From NCBI RefSeq assembly GCF_043641665.1, contig NC_092183.1, positions 15,028,501 to 15,092,500 on the forward strand: 64,000 bases of DNA. Direction: 5' to 3'. The stretch comes from Enoplosus armatus (lineage: Eukaryota; Chordata; Actinopteri; Centrarchiformes; Enoplosidae). The notes under the pieces were generated by a model. It was not told the origin of the DNA and ran no database searches. It was given only the letters and a program-made list of their open reading frames with translations. Below, one piece after another: positions 34,144 through 47,757 of this stretch. Numbering within the stretch: position 1 is the first letter of the stretch; every line of letters starts with the position of its first letter. Made by a program: the position numbers and the translations under genes.

Positions 34144-35601
34144 AGCTGACAGTAAAGTAAATACGGCTATATGTAACGTCAGATATGACTTGCTTATCAG
34201 GCGTCAGGCAGTCCACAGACTCTCCACTCTGTCAAGGTGAAACAATATGAATAAAATCAAAATAAAGATTCTTACCAGTTTCACACATCGCTGCGTAAAT
34301 TAATCAGAAACATACACGAGCCAAAGTTAAATACAAATCAATCCTCAATCAATCGTCATAATCAAGCTTCTTTGTAATGATGGGGGGAGGACTTTAATTA
34401 CCCAGAGCTTGTCTTCTCAGGCCCCCAGGGTATGTAAAAGAAAAAGTAAAGTTACTAAAATGCAGCCATTTATAATCTAATACCAAACCTAACCATTTAG
34501 TTTATGGAGCTAGTTGGCAGCACTACACATAATTTTAGGAAGCAATACAGATACAAATGGCTTCATTATGCTATATGGCCTGTAAAATGACTTGGTAATG
34601 ATATATTGTTAATTTAACACACAACACAAAATAGGCACATATAAAACTGTGTATTTATTTCCTGCACAGGGAGACTTTCAGTGTCGCCATCTCCTTTTAC
34701 GCCTTTGAAGCAGGAAAAATACTGTTGGCGGCCTCATGAGTCTGACGCCTCTCTTAAACTGATGAGGCAGGTCTGGATGGTTCTGTTGCAGCTTCTGTTG
34801 TAGCTGATCCAAGGCAGCAACATGTGGAGCGCAGCTGAGATGTAATGAACCCGTTACACACTGAAGTCACAATTTTTGATTGGAGACCATGATGTTGTTA
34901 CTCTTTTCCTGTTGGATTCAACAGTTTGAACTAGAGAGAGATCCAGGGTTTGAACCAGTGCACGGGATCAGACCCACAAATGTGCAAAACTGGGTGTCAC
35001 TGCCGTGCAGCTTGGTGTTCAGAATGATTTGGGCATCATCCATGGTTATTGTTTTGCAATATTTTGGTTTTACCTGTTGCTCCAAACCGTTGATCAACCT
35101 GCACAACTTGCCTGGCTTAACAGGCTGGAAAGTAGCTTGATTATTGAGCAGTATTAAATTATTTTATCAACATCAAAAAGATGAATAAAGTAATTTTAGT
35201 GTTTGGCTTGCCAACCAAGATTTCCAATTGGCCAATCCCTTAAAACTGTTATACGCCTCTAAAATGAGCTGAAGTTGTCTCTCCCTTGTGTTGTGAGTCC
35301 AAAGGCAGTGGACTTTAATTTGTGCTATATTATTTTTTAAATAAAGACAATAGAACTCCGCAGGTTTCTTTTACCTTCATTATGAGATTAATTCATGCTT
35401 CAGAAACCCCCTATTTATTACATGATGAAGTGTGCTGGGTGCTGGTTTGGTGATACAGGGTGCAGGAGGAGCACATATAATCACCCTCTCACACACACAC
35501 ACACACACACTGCACACTGCTGCGTACACTAGTGGGTGGCGAGGGTTATCTTCAGTCCCAGATGGGCAACTAGCTGCCAGACCCTAAAGAATATTATGTA
35601 C

Positions 35602-35604
<3 letters not shown>

Positions 35605-35681
<77 letters not shown>
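35605..35681. repeat. Compound (TG)n-(CT)n microsatellite
   Basis: TG units at 35605-35646 are followed after two bases by CT units to 35681. Confidence 0.95.
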
Positions 35682-35686
<5 letters not shown>

Positions 35687-37132
35687 CTCTGCTGGGGTTG
35701 ACAGAGGACAGAGTGTGTTGCTGAGCTCCGGACTTCAGCAAATGTGTGGAAATCTGTGTGTGTGTGTGTGTCTGTATGTGTAGTCAGGGATAGCTATGGG
35801 AAAGGATTAGGACAGCTTTAGACAGGCTTTGTTTAATAAGCAGCACAACGGCTGCTCCGGATGGGAAACCACCCAACTCCAAATACACACACACACGCAA
35901 AAACACCACAAACACACAGGAAAGATACCAATAGGCTAAAAAAGCTTGGACCCTTGGTTTTGTTATGGTAGAAGATGGGCTGTGGTTAGGTGTGTTGTAT
36001 TTGTGTGTGTGTGTGTGTATCTGTTGAGGTTCTGTTCCAGGGATTGGGGTCCCTGGCTGTGGTAATGGGACCGATGGAGCTGAAAGCGAGGGATGAACCA
36101 GGGGATAAAGGCTGGATAAAGGAAAGGATGGAACTGTGCACATTGCCCAAGGAGCTCTGCACCGATTGGCTGAGAGTGACCGCATGTGTGTGTACACATG
36201 TGTGTTGTGTGTGTGTGCATATATGTGTGTGTGTGTGTATCCCGGCAGATGTGAACAGCTTAGCGATTTTTCTCAGCGGACCAATTAGATGAAGGGAGTT
36301 TGGTCCCCATGTGTGAAAGCCTCCTCCTGGTAATAGGAGCTTGATTAGTGGGTGTATTAACTGTGTTTTAGTCTATGTGAATATGTGTGTGTGCATTTGT
36401 GTGTCCCCATTTTTGTGTGTGTAAGAGAAGGATTAGACTTGGCTTACAGTGATTTGTGCTTTCTTGTGTGGGTATATCTGTATGTCTGAGTCTAGTGATG
36501 CTAATTCAGCTAAGGCAGCCCCAAAGAGGAAGAGCTGAATCCCATTCCTCTTCTTAATACATGCAAATGGATTCCTACTGTGCTCATCATAACAGAGATT
36601 TTACTATCAGAACATTGTTTCTCAACTAGGTCAACAGGATCAGACAGGCAGAGATTTGGAGCTAAAGGCGAGGAAAGACTTAAACTAGCCTATTTTTCGC
36701 AACAGCACTGTTATCCCAAAAGGCATGATGTTAGAACCAACAGCTCCAGTCATGGAGAGAGATGATGAGGGTGTGATGGGGGTGAGCAGGAAAGAGGGGA
36801 AGGAGCAGAAGAGAGCGATAAAGACGGAGAGGGCAAGAGGAGAGAGGTGAGGCCTGCTTCTGAGCGCCACTCCTGGGAGCCTAAATGCTTCCTCATCAGT
36901 AAACAGTGAATAATTCATCTAGTTACCATAGAGCGCACACTCACTCACACACATCTGCATGTGCACAAACACACACACACACACAAGCGCACACATCCAC
37001 AGCAAAAATCATATTCATGTCACAGACAGGCCATTTTTACAGCAGACAGACAGCCCGGTCCAGTGTGGAGCTTTTATTATTCACTAGCTTATGAACTCTG
37101 TGGGACCCTTCACTCTTTGACTGTCTGCACGT

Positions 37133-37138
<6 letters not shown>

Positions 37139-37168
<30 letters not shown>
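37139..37168. repeat. (TG)n microsatellite
   Basis: TG run. Confidence 0.92.
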
Positions 37169-37171
<3 letters not shown>

Positions 37172-37290
37172 TGTACAGTTTGTGTGTATTTGCGCCATGT
37201 AGGAGTTTCATTTTTCTGCATCTGTAAGGGTGAAAAGGAGGACAGAGAAGACAGGCACGCAACATTCCCCTAACCGCAACCCTGAAGCAT

Positions 37291-37342
<52 letters not shown>
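37291..37342. repeat. (CA)n microsatellite
   Basis: About 26 CA units, 123 bases from the TG tract at 37139-37168. Confidence 0.95.
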
Positions 37343-37346
<4 letters not shown>

Positions 37347-37679
37347 ATGGCTCGAACAGATGATGGAGAGTTGACTGCTCTGGTTTTATTCCAGAAACAA
37401 ATATACAGTCCCCCATTTCTCGGGACCTCCTGTGTATATTACAGCGACTACACTATCGATCCCGAGTTGCCTAAGTTACACAAACACACATTTCTCAGAT
37501 TTGCACACACATACACAAACACACCTCTTGCACACACACTGTCATTCACACACAAACAGAGGTGACGTGAGAGGTGTGATTCCTTCCACGCTCACAGACC
37601 TTCCTTCCAGCTCTTTAATTCATATTTGTCATGTATAATAACGGGATGTCTTAGCGGAATACTGCTGCGTGATGCAGAA

Positions 37680-37960
37680 TAAAATAACAATATTTTATTT
37701 CGTTTCCACAACTCCAGCCTGTGAATTATTATTATGCTAATGTTGTTGGGGAGCCACCGCTGCTGTGCGCTAAGGTGCCAGCCTCGCTTCTTTATAAACT
37801 GAAAGGAAAAACACAGTGAAACACAATAAGCGGCGGAATAATCAATGGTAAACTGTTTACAGAAGCGGCTCGCGTTGCCGTTCATTCTCATTATTTGATC
37901 ACAGCAGTATTTCACATTTAAAACGAAACCAAATATGAAGCAGAGGGCTGTGACATTGTA
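37680..37960. promoter_or_regulatory. Candidate conserved non-coding element
   Basis: Low-repeat sequence with unusually many CpGs for the desert. It contains the palindrome GTAAACTGTTTAC at about 37848-37860, a back-to-back pair of forkhead cores. Conservation not tested. Confidence 0.3.
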
Positions 37961-39229
37961 ATGAGGTACAAGAGGAGGAAATGGGTTTTGTCTCTGGGTA
38001 ATTTCAGCCCTGCCTGTGTCTGTTTTGTGTGAGATGACTGATGTGTCTGACCATAACCTCTGCCCCAGAATGCTATGGACACCTGTCTTCCCACGCAAGA
38101 TCCTCCAGGAGCCTCCTGTTCAATGCAGGCCTGATTTATTAGACCCTAAGGGCTCCCTCTCCCTCTCTCTTGCTTTCTCTGTCTGTCTCATACTCTCCCT
38201 CTTTCTCTCTCTCACTCTCTGACACACACTCACAGACAATCCTCATCCTGAAGGGCCATAGAGAGAAAAAGAGAGAAATGGCTCCTGTCATTTTTCCTCT
38301 TTTAACTGGGGCTCTGCAGTGGTCTCTGTCACAGAGCCCCCGAGGGGAGGACATCAAACAAAGGAAAAACCTTTCACACTTTATTGTCTTTTACCACAGA
38401 GAGCTCATATCTCTTTTCTCACTCTCCCGCTCTGTCTTACCTCTTTTTTTTTCTTACACTTCTCTCATATTCCTCCCATTCATCTTCTTTCCCCTCTTCC
38501 TCTTCCTCTGCCGCTGTACATCTCTTTCTATATCTATATTTTATAAAGTTTGACGTTTTGACAATGCCCTTTGAGTGTGCCAGCTTGTCAGAAAATATAG
38601 AGAGGGCAAAGAGGGGGAGTAGAGACTGCAGAGCAGGAGAGAGACATTTTGAGTTCGAGAGGAGGGAGATGGACGGCTGTCTTGAATCTAAACAGCAGTC
38701 TGTCAGATCGGGGGATATTTGAAGAGCCAGGCAGGAAGCCTCACCTGTTCAGAAAAACCACCTAAATTAAAAAAATTAATTCAAAGACACTTCTTTCCAA
38801 AGTTTTCTCACACTCACGTTTTCAGGTGCTTAAATGTCAACGAATGACATGAGAAATGGGTTTCCGGATTGTCATATATGCTCGTCTAGTACATCCAATT
38901 TCTTGGAAGGCCACTGGTGCCCACTTGCGATTTACTGTACATGCTCCCTTCTGAAATGTATGTGTTTATGTGCAGTTTCTCCCAAACTGAAGCTGGCTCA
39001 CCGGAGCCCTGCCTTCAGAGAAGTTCTTACTGTCTGTCCTGCAGAATATTTAACAGACATATCCTGGACTCTGGCATTAGCTTTGTGCTGTTTCTAAGTT
39101 TCTACATATGGGGTTATTTAAAGTATTTCAGTAAAATGAATATTTTATAAGCAGGGATACAGAGGGAAGCTAAATGTGCTGCTAGAAGTTTTCAAGAAAA
39201 CAAAACTTATCCTGTTGTGAGTAAGCGAG

Positions 39230-39710
39230 TGAGCAGTATTGGGCAAGTTACTTGACAAATGTAAATGTGCAAAATGCTTGCAGTTATCTGACTGTTTCCT
39301 ATCCAGGTCGATGGTCGGCTGCCTTCTTTGTCTTGATTCAGAAACAGAGGCGCAGCTTGGGAAATTGATTGAAAATGTTTCTTCATCATTCGTTCAGACA
39401 GTTAGAAGAGTCTTCTAGAAATACCTTCAGAACAATGGTAAGCTTTATAAAAACGACCTCCTGGGTTTTTCAAACAACCCTGCTTAATTATCTTTTAGAG
39501 AAACCGATGGTTGCCTCTGTGACTCGTATGCTAATACATGAGAGGCACAAACTGTGGCTGACCTACATGGAGACCAAACTGATAACCAAACTGTTGAAGT
39601 AATGCAGCGTTAGTAGGAATATTAACTGCAATGCAATTGATGTATGTTAAATTGTAATCCCCCCACACTACTTGTTACTGAAAAAAGTAATCAAATTACT
39701 GTAAAACTGC
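39230..39710. repeat. Possible dispersed repeat
   Basis: The ends 'attgggcaagttacttgac' and 'gaaaaaagtaatcaaattac' resemble the two ends of a common teleost repeat lying in opposite orientation. The internal part is not recognised. Confidence 0.35.
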
Positions 39711-40420
39711 CAGTGAGTGACTAGTTTATTCTACATATTTTACTGACTCATGTTTTTCACCTTTCTGTTTCTTGCAGTTTTACTCATCTGTCAGAGAGGA
39801 TGCTGTTGTTGTTTTTTTAATTTATTTTATAATTGAATGCAAAACTCAAAACTGCAACACCAACTGTAAATCAGACAACTGGGGCTCCTCATCATGCTCT
39901 AGCTCAAACCGCTACATACAACAGTATTTTCATGAGGAAATAATACCGAAAGTAATGTTTGGTTTTGAACAGGAATACCACTGGATTTGAGTCTTCATTA
40001 TTCACTCTGTAGGACAATCTGGTCTTTTCATTTTATCCCGATTTTAGCTGCAGTGTCATAAACTTTTTAGATTAAATCAGACTTTAAAGAGAACAAAAAG
40101 TTTCAGATGGATAGTTCCAGATTTTTGCTTAAAACCACAGACAGAATAGTAATAAACGATCTTTGGCTTGTAGCTTTGGAAAGAAAACTTATTCATGCTT
40201 TTATTAATAATGTAAAATAGCTGCCCTAGGAGAATAAAGTAAAGTGTGTGATTGTCTTTGTGTGTATCTACACGCCAAATGCAAAGATACAGAAAGACTA
40301 GCACACGAGACACACAGTTGGTTGCATTCTTACTGACAGACTAGCTGATCACATAACACACATACCAATCACATGAAACATAAGCCCAAGGAGCAGTTAT
40401 ATACAGTATATCACACACAT

Positions 40421-40422
<2 letters not shown>

Positions 40423-40475
<53 letters not shown>
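40423..40475. repeat. (CA)n microsatellite
   Basis: About 26 CA units. Confidence 0.95.
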
Positions 40476-40476
<1 letters not shown>

Positions 40477-41068
40477 TCAGTAGGACCAGGGCAGAGGTCA
40501 AAAAAATGACTTGCAACGACCTTCACCTGAGGTAACTGTTTCCCTGTGGACTTCCTGCCCTTTTGCAGTTTCTGTTAGAGAAGATGCTCACAGCGTCATT
40601 ATTTCCATCTTCCGTGCAGGAGACGCAGCGCTTCAGGAAGCAAATGGCTTGACACAGCTGGTATCTTCTGATCTGAGTTGGGGGTAGGCAAATCAATACC
40701 ACTGAGGGATCAATCCTGCAGTGTCTCTCTCACACTGTGTGTATGTATGTGTGTGTCATTTCCCCAGTGGTCATACTGTTGTGGCTGTTATAAGACTTAA
40801 TGGGAGACCTCCTGACGACGGCTGTTAGCAGCTACAATCTGCCCAAACGCTGAGTTTGAAACACAATCTGATTGGCTGCTGGAGACTGGACACACATGGT
40901 TTGTGTGTTTGTGTGAGCGTGTAATTGTGTGTTTTTGTCCTTGTGCATTGTGCATATGTACGTGTGGGGGAATGTGTCTATGCACACATTTGTGTATGTG
41001 TGTGTGTGCGTGTGTGTGTGTAAGAGTTGTACCCAGGTGCACTGCCTGAAGGTTGGTGGGGTGAGAGG

Positions 41069-41071
<3 letters not shown>

Positions 41072-41104
<33 letters not shown>
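41072..41104. repeat. (TG)n microsatellite
   Basis: TG run. Confidence 0.92.
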
Positions 41105-41106
<2 letters not shown>

Positions 41107-41970
41107 AAGGGATGACAGGGTGTGTCAAGAGGATTCTTCTCCCAAAATCCCAAAACACGAAATAAGGTCAAATTCAAAATATCGTGTCAGAGGGAAAAAA
41201 AGGAGAAAGAGAGCTGGAAGGTATCTTTATGTAAATTAAGATCTTCCACTGAACGAGAAATGTAGAATTGAAACGGCAAATTTCAGTAAGATTTTAAACA
41301 GCACAAAAACTGTAGTGTTTTTTGTTGACGTGATGGACATACATTGATAATGACGTTGCATAAAGACTTTCCATTGTGCGTTAATTAAGGAAGAATATTT
41401 ATTGTGTATTTACTTGGTTCAACACAAGTTTAGAAAATGCATCTAAACTGCATGTCATTTTTATTTGTTTTCATGGATCAGCAAGAGGGGGAGTCATTAA
41501 CTTACTGTTTACAGGAAATGTTTGTCATATGCTGCAGTTTTTTTGCACAAATGCAACGTGAATCAAATATTAAACTGTTTTTCTGAATACGACTATAAGA
41601 CCTTGTATGTGGGTCTGACTCTTTACATTTTAATGTGTACAGAGCTACACATCTAGACTTAAAGAAACATTTTGTAAACCCTTGCTTTCAAAACATAACT
41701 CTGCTTTTCCTGATATGTATCTTTGTTTTCATTTTCATTTCAAAATCAATTTGCATACAATTTGCTCAACAATTGTCTGAAAGCAGAACTAAAGGGAAAG
41801 GTAGAGAGGATAATGAGACACTATTTAAATGAGACAGAGTAGGGAGACACCTGCGAGGCCCTTTACCTCCCCTGCTCCGTTATTCCGTTTAGCCCTCTGG
41901 TGATTGGGCGTGTGTGTGTGTGGGTGTGAATATGAGCTTGTAAAATAACAAGAGAGCTGCTCCACACACG

Positions 41971-41971
<1 letters not shown>

Positions 41972-42001
<30 letters not shown>
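41972..42001. repeat. (CA)n microsatellite
   Basis: CA run. Confidence 0.9.
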
Positions 42002-42004
<3 letters not shown>

Positions 42005-43762
42005 AACGCATGCAAACACAATGGTGTCTGAATATTTCTCAACACTCAGGCCTTGAGGAAAGCAGGATAAATCACATGTGCAAATATTTGGTTCGCGGCC
42101 TGAGGTTCCATCTGAATAAGCTATCAGTTGGATCTGTGTGTGACGTGTGAACATGTCTGTTTTTGCCTTGTGTCTTGTTTTATTTGCGCAGATATATGAA
42201 CTGCAGCCCTAAGCTTATGTTTTTCCCCAAGCTTGTCATAAAACATAAATATGTTCCTCTTAAATTTTAGAAGCTTTTAAGAAATCTGAGGGAGAGGAAA
42301 GTGTGCTGATAGCATTAACTTTTAGGCTTTTTTCTTTTTAGCTTTTTAGCCATTTCAGCTGGAATAAGTGATAAGAAGTAATAATAAGTGATGGGAAACA
42401 GCGGAAGAAATATGCAAGTTAGGCACGTAATAAAAGTTTCTTTGCTAAATCTGCTGTTGACCCCAGCTGTTAAACTCTCATCTGGCCCAGATTTTACTTC
42501 CTGATATAACATGCGTTACAAATCTGTCTCAATTAATTAGAACTTCTTATTATCATATTGTACCAATGCTTCATGCTGATAAATGGTCAGTCATCAATGC
42601 TAATCTCTGTGGTCTTTTTTTAAACAGAGTTAAATGAGAAAATCAGACATGAAAATTATCCCTGATGGATGATTTCTTTTGAACTTTGCTCGTGGAGCCA
42701 TGTGCTACTTTCATTAAACAGGGCTGCTTTCATCTCTCGTGACATAAACACCAAGCGAGCCTTTTCAATTCAGTGCTGTGGTAGATAAACAAGGTTTTAT
42801 GACTTGGGGTCCCACTCTGTCCCTACTGACCAGTTATTTGTGTCGTTTTTATTCATGTTTTTCCATATTCTGCTGCTGAACCAGTTTTTAATGTATGACA
42901 ATGCATTTTTTATTATGCAAATATTAATCTGAAACATTTTTTTTTATCTCAAGAGGGAACATTGGCCTAGATTATACAACCACTCTTCCATTTCCACATA
43001 TTTTTTGCTCGAACAGGCAGATAGATGTTAAATGCATTTTGGACACTACACCCCACCCTTCACCCGGCCTGGGGTGGGCCTGTCAGCGGGGTGCCAAGCA
43101 GGGTGTCTGTGGCCAGTGATGTGAATTGACATACTGTTTTAAAATGGATCTGTCTAAATTATTCAGTCTGTTATTTTAGTGTCAGCATTCGGCGGCGATG
43201 TCCGGTTGTCACGGAAACATAGTCCCATGATCCCGAGCCCACAGCTGGGTCCCCGGAAGAAAAGAGAGAAAGAGATGCAGTGTGCCAGCCTGATCATTTC
43301 CACAGAAAATGAGGTGAAAGTAAATACTGTCACTCCAAGTCAAAATGAGTATACGACAAAAATGCCTTCCCAGAGTGAGAGACTATTTTTATGTGACCAC
43401 CAGCAGTAAGACAGAGGCCACAAAAATGATATAAAAGGTTTTGTAGCGTATGCTGCCAGTAGGGTGTAGATGAAATACAATACTTGCCTGGAACTGATGA
43501 ATACATACAGGCGGTTCCCTGTGTTTCTCTCTCTTTCAAACACACACACAGGATGAGTCCCAGGCTGTGTCGGTCAGGCTTTATGGATCTCCAGTGAGAC
43601 ATGAACACATGGAACAGTCATCTAGCTTCCAGCTGCTGGTGTGGAGTTTCTCTCCATCTCCCACTGAGGTCCTCTCTGTGATGAGAGGCTGCATCTGGGA
43701 GCTGGCGCTTCACTCATTGGACACTTGTCTGCAAAAGAAAAACTCACTGTCAGTAGGCTCTC

Positions 43763-43765
<3 letters not shown>

Positions 43766-43796
<31 letters not shown>
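43766..43796. repeat. (TG)n microsatellite
   Basis: TG run. Confidence 0.92.
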
Positions 43797-43798
<2 letters not shown>

Positions 43799-43898
43799 CT
43801 GTAAACATTTCTTTGTGAGCGGTCAGGCTGTCGAGGCAGAGAAACGGCTGCAGGAACAGCTGGGGAATCAGACGGTGATTCTCTCTTCCACCTAAACG

Positions 43899-43942
43899 CT
43901 GGGGTTTACACACTAGGCTTTGGGCTAGTGTGTAAACCCCAG
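43899..43942. repeat. Perfect inverted repeat, 18-bp arms, 8-bp loop
   Basis: Left arm CTGGGGTTTACACACTAG (43899-43916) and right arm CTAGTGTGTAAACCCCAG (43925-43942) are exact reverse complements around GCTTTGGG. Each arm carries a TGTAAAC forkhead-type core. No transposon hallmarks were seen. Confidence 0.95.
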
Positions 43943-45517
43943 ACACACAGCGCTCCTGTGCCAAGACGAACATGCATATGCATGCAATCATGCACGCATA
44001 CACACAAAGGACTCTTCCACTTGCACAGATTGCATCATACATTTCAGGTCATTTCATCATCTGTTAGTCATTTTTCATCCTAAGCTCTTCACCTTAAACA
44101 AACATACAAACAAACCACAATACACTCATTGATTTATTCAGAAAGTGAAAGAAGAAGAAGAAGAGAGAGTCTCTTGTGTACAAATTGGTTCCTGTTCAAG
44201 CAGCTTACTGTTGATATAATATGCTACCTACTGTTCAGTACATTACACACTCACTCAGCAGCCTTTTAAGCCCTATTTAACCAGACAAATGGACAAAGCC
44301 AGCACTGATTCTTTCTTCCATAAACAGATATTGTGTACATTCACAGCTGCCCAGTTAAAGCAGTGTACAGCATGTTGAGGTGCTTGTCAAAGCAAGTGGT
44401 GATGTGACACTTTAGTTCCCCTTAACTGTCACAGGACTGAGTGATTCTTAAGTGTTGTACAGCACTAGGAAGCTTGGCTGCTGTGTTTACAGTTCCCAAA
44501 AAACTCATTGAAATTTAAAGCTGAATCAAACTTTCAGTCACATTTGCACAAAATAAATGTTTCACTCATCACTAGGGATGCTGTGTGCCACCAACCACAG
44601 GACTTAATGCCAGTCAGGATATGTTAATTCCCGCAGCAGCCATTTGGAGACACGCAGCCTGCTGTCTTCACAGTGTGACTCCAAATCCCACTGTCCCTAT
44701 CGTGCTTTCATCCCTACCTGTCAGCAGATGAGAGCTCTATACACCTGCAGCAACCTGCGTTGGTGTGTGTATGTTTGCGTGTGTCTGTGCGTGCCCACCG
44801 AGGAGCTTGCTGTGCAAGCATATTCACAGCCAGCATTTCTGACAAGCCTAATGAATCTCTGGAGAGCTGCTACCTGCCAGCTCTCTCTTGTTCTGTCTTG
44901 TCTTCATTGTTCTCTCACTCTGTTTTCTCCTTCTTGTTTTCTTTCCTCCTGCTCTTCCCCCCTCACCATTTGTCTGCCTAAACCAACGCTGCCTCTGTTT
45001 GTACGGTGGGTTTTGCCTCCATCAGCTAACAAGCTTCCTTTATCTGTTCTGGGTGCACATCTCACACGTCCCCATTAACCCCAGAGGAAGTAAATGGTCC
45101 GAGAGAGACCTTGCTGTTATTCATGATGTGGATTAGATGAACTTCTCTCACGACTATGCCGATTGATGCATTGTTGCTCAAACTTCTGCTGTGTGCGAGA
45201 GGAAACCTCCTTCCAGAGAGGACGCTTTAATTATACTTACCCATGCTGTATTAGTTATGCCTCAGCTCAGCTTGTCTACCCAAAATCCATTACCTATGCC
45301 TGAGGAGGCCTTGTTAGTTCACAATTGAGTGCTAATTACACAACATTATGATACATAGGCCTCATCTTGCTGTAATCACAGTAATTTAGGAAATCATGTA
45401 GCTCGGTCTACATGAGCAGGGAGGCAGAAGAACCAGCACTGTGAAGAACAAAAGATTCAAATTCACTCAGCCTAGCATCCACCTTAAACGTCCTTCAAAA
45501 TACACATGCGTGAATGT

Positions 45518-45518
<1 letters not shown>

Positions 45519-45549
<31 letters not shown>
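45519..45549. repeat. (CA)n microsatellite
   Basis: CA run. Confidence 0.92.
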
Positions 45550-45552
<3 letters not shown>

Positions 45553-45772
45553 TATATATGAATCTCACATGTCAGTTAGAAAGTTGTGACTGCATCACTG
45601 ATCTGTTGCCTCGCATGAACCGAGGGGGAGCGTGCACACACACAGAGCATGAGTAATGAAACGCTTCACACTCATTTGGCTTTTGCACTTCAAATGAGAT
45701 TGGCACGGCGCAGCGTCTAAAACACAACCATTAGATCTATAATGACTCCACAGCCTACTCCCCATGGACTGA

Positions 45773-45774
<2 letters not shown>

Positions 45775-45802
<28 letters not shown>
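45775..45802. repeat. (CA)n microsatellite
   Basis: CA run. Confidence 0.9.
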
Positions 45803-45805
<3 letters not shown>

Positions 45806-45963
45806 CAGCACCCTCCCAGCCCCCAAAATAGTCTATGTATTATGCATTCCACCCATCTGCCACTCTGTGAGCACTCTATTCCATGGGGAAGAGAGGGGAG
45901 AGGAGGGGGAGGAGAATAGAGGGAGGCACTCACAGCTGGATGTGGGAGAGAGAGGGGCGGCAA

Positions 45964-45968
<5 letters not shown>

Positions 45969-46007
<39 letters not shown>
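45969..46007. repeat. (CT)n microsatellite
   Basis: About 19 CT units. Confidence 0.95.
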
Positions 46008-46011
<4 letters not shown>

Positions 46012-46279
46012 TGTATATCTGTCAGGTTGCAGGAATGTGAGGGGCTCACCTGTGTTTGGTCTCCTTCCTCACAGACAGGTATGAACATATGGCTCTGGAG
46101 TATGAGTGATTTATAGATGCCCATACCTTTTCTGTGTGTGTGTGTGTATTTACCACTGGAGGATGTGGATGGCCCAGCAGGAGGTGGAAGCTGACCATCT
46201 GTAGCCGCAAGACTCAAAATATCTGTGAAGCTTCAGTGTGTGTAAGCATGTGTGGAAGCACATCAACAAAGTAACCTGC

Positions 46280-46280
<1 letters not shown>

Positions 46281-46331
<51 letters not shown>
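46281..46331. repeat. (TG)n microsatellite
   Basis: About 25 TG units. Confidence 0.95.
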
Positions 46332-46332
<1 letters not shown>

Positions 46333-46593
46333 AAAGAGAGACTGAGAGAAAGGGAGATGTCTGCGTGTGTAATGTGATCACAGTAGATGCACAGAAAGCA
46401 GCAGCAAATTAGATGAACAATTATTAGAAGCATTGCCGTCATGGCTTGAAAATGTGTCCCAGTTTTTGGAAGTAACACACTTGTATTTACACAAAAAGAC
46501 ACCCCAGAGGAAAATGTTGCTGTTTTCTTTGTCTCATCAGAAATAAATCATCTTCTTATTTGGAGAGTACTGAATTCTGACCTATTTCTCCAA

Positions 46594-46615
46594 CCCCCCC
46601 CCCCCCCCCCCCCCC
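46594..46615. repeat. Poly(C) homopolymer
   Basis: A run of about 22 C bases, rare in vertebrate genomes. Its exact length is sensitive to sequencing error. Confidence 0.85.
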
Positions 46616-47757
46616 ATTAAGGAGAAATGCAAAAGAATAAATCAATCTAAGACTAAGTGAACCTGTCCAGTTTGCTCTACAAATAATGCTCTTGTTTAGA
46701 AGGCATTTGAAATGTATTTGTAACAAATCAATAAGAAGTTTATATGTAGATCTTATTTTGATTCTGAAAACAGATAAAATACACAGAGTTGAGACTTGAA
46801 TTTGATCAATCAGAAAACTTTCTTTTATAAGTTTTCTTTTGCATCTCACTGTTACCTCAAGAGCGGATTATTTCAGACAAATAAAAATCAGTACAGTGAG
46901 AGAAAAGAAAAGAACATTTTAAGATCTTCGGGCTGAGACAAAGGGACGGGTATTTCTCAGGTGCTGAATTGAAGAAGTATGAGAAAATGGTCCAAATCTC
47001 ATATTGATGTAAAATTGAGCTCTTTCCTCTGGGACCTCTTATGCCCAAAAGGAGTGTTGGTCGAATCACAAGGCTTCTGTTTATTTACGTCGGTGTTAGC
47101 TGGCAAACTGACTGACAAAACAAGTTTCTCTGCAGAGCGAGCTGGAGGCGAGAAGGGAGCAGTTTTAATAGCGTGTCTTTGTCTCACAGCTGCCAAACAT
47201 TCACCCTGACCCAAACCAAAGTGCAACCCCATGATCCTCATCTGTCCTATTACATCCTTCAGCTGTTTCCTTCTTACTGCTCTGTGTGTGTGCAAGTGTG
47301 TGCGTGTTTGCCCAGAGAAAACAGAGGCTTCGTTGTGTCTGCGCTGTCTGATGCAGCCGTGTGTGCTTCAGAAGTTTTTACACAAAGGATGAAATGATAG
47401 ATGAGGGAAATGAAGGGGGAGAGGGAGAGGGTGAAGACAAAGACGATGACGAGATAGTAGAAAAAATAATGTATGAATTTATCAAATTTGTCGTGTTTGT
47501 ATACTTGTTTACTATGTATGTGTTTTTCCCCCCAAGCAATGATAGTATGTCAGCTAAAAGAGGAGAGTGTCTCTGTGGACCAGTGACACGTTGAGTGGTG
47601 TCTTACTTTCTGTAGATATTCTGCATATTATGTGTCAAGTTTTGATTTGATTGCATCTGCAACTAAAAAACTCTTTTAATTCAAAAAAATCCAAGATATC
47701 CTGGTTTGTGCTCTAGTGAAGACACTCTAAATAGAAACTTATTTTGTGTATATATAA

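Larger units (their letters stand above)
31655..35604. other. Gene-free stretch, microsatellite-rich
   Basis: No coding exon supported. It has CA/GT tracts at 33006, 33836 and 34076 and otherwise unremarkable unique sequence. Confidence 0.5.
35682..43898. other. Gene-free stretch with candidate regulatory blocks
   Basis: No gene supported. It includes an octamer site ATGCAAAT at about 36562, an enhancer-like block at 37680-37960, a pyrimidine-rich part at 38150-38520, a possible repeat at 39230-39710, an AT-rich unique block at 42600-42800, and a weak exon-like stretch at 43170-43312. Confidence 0.5.
43943..47757. other. Gene-free stretch
   Basis: No coding exon supported. The block at 45110-45400 is low-repeat and AT-rich with TAATTA-type cores and could be regulatory. 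The rest is microsatellites and low-complexity sequence. Confidence 0.5.

Noticed and set aside
44644..45078. 144-codon plus-strand open frame
   Set aside because: Composition is Ser/Leu/Cys-rich from CT-rich DNA, with no domain, no splice context and a GT repeat inside.
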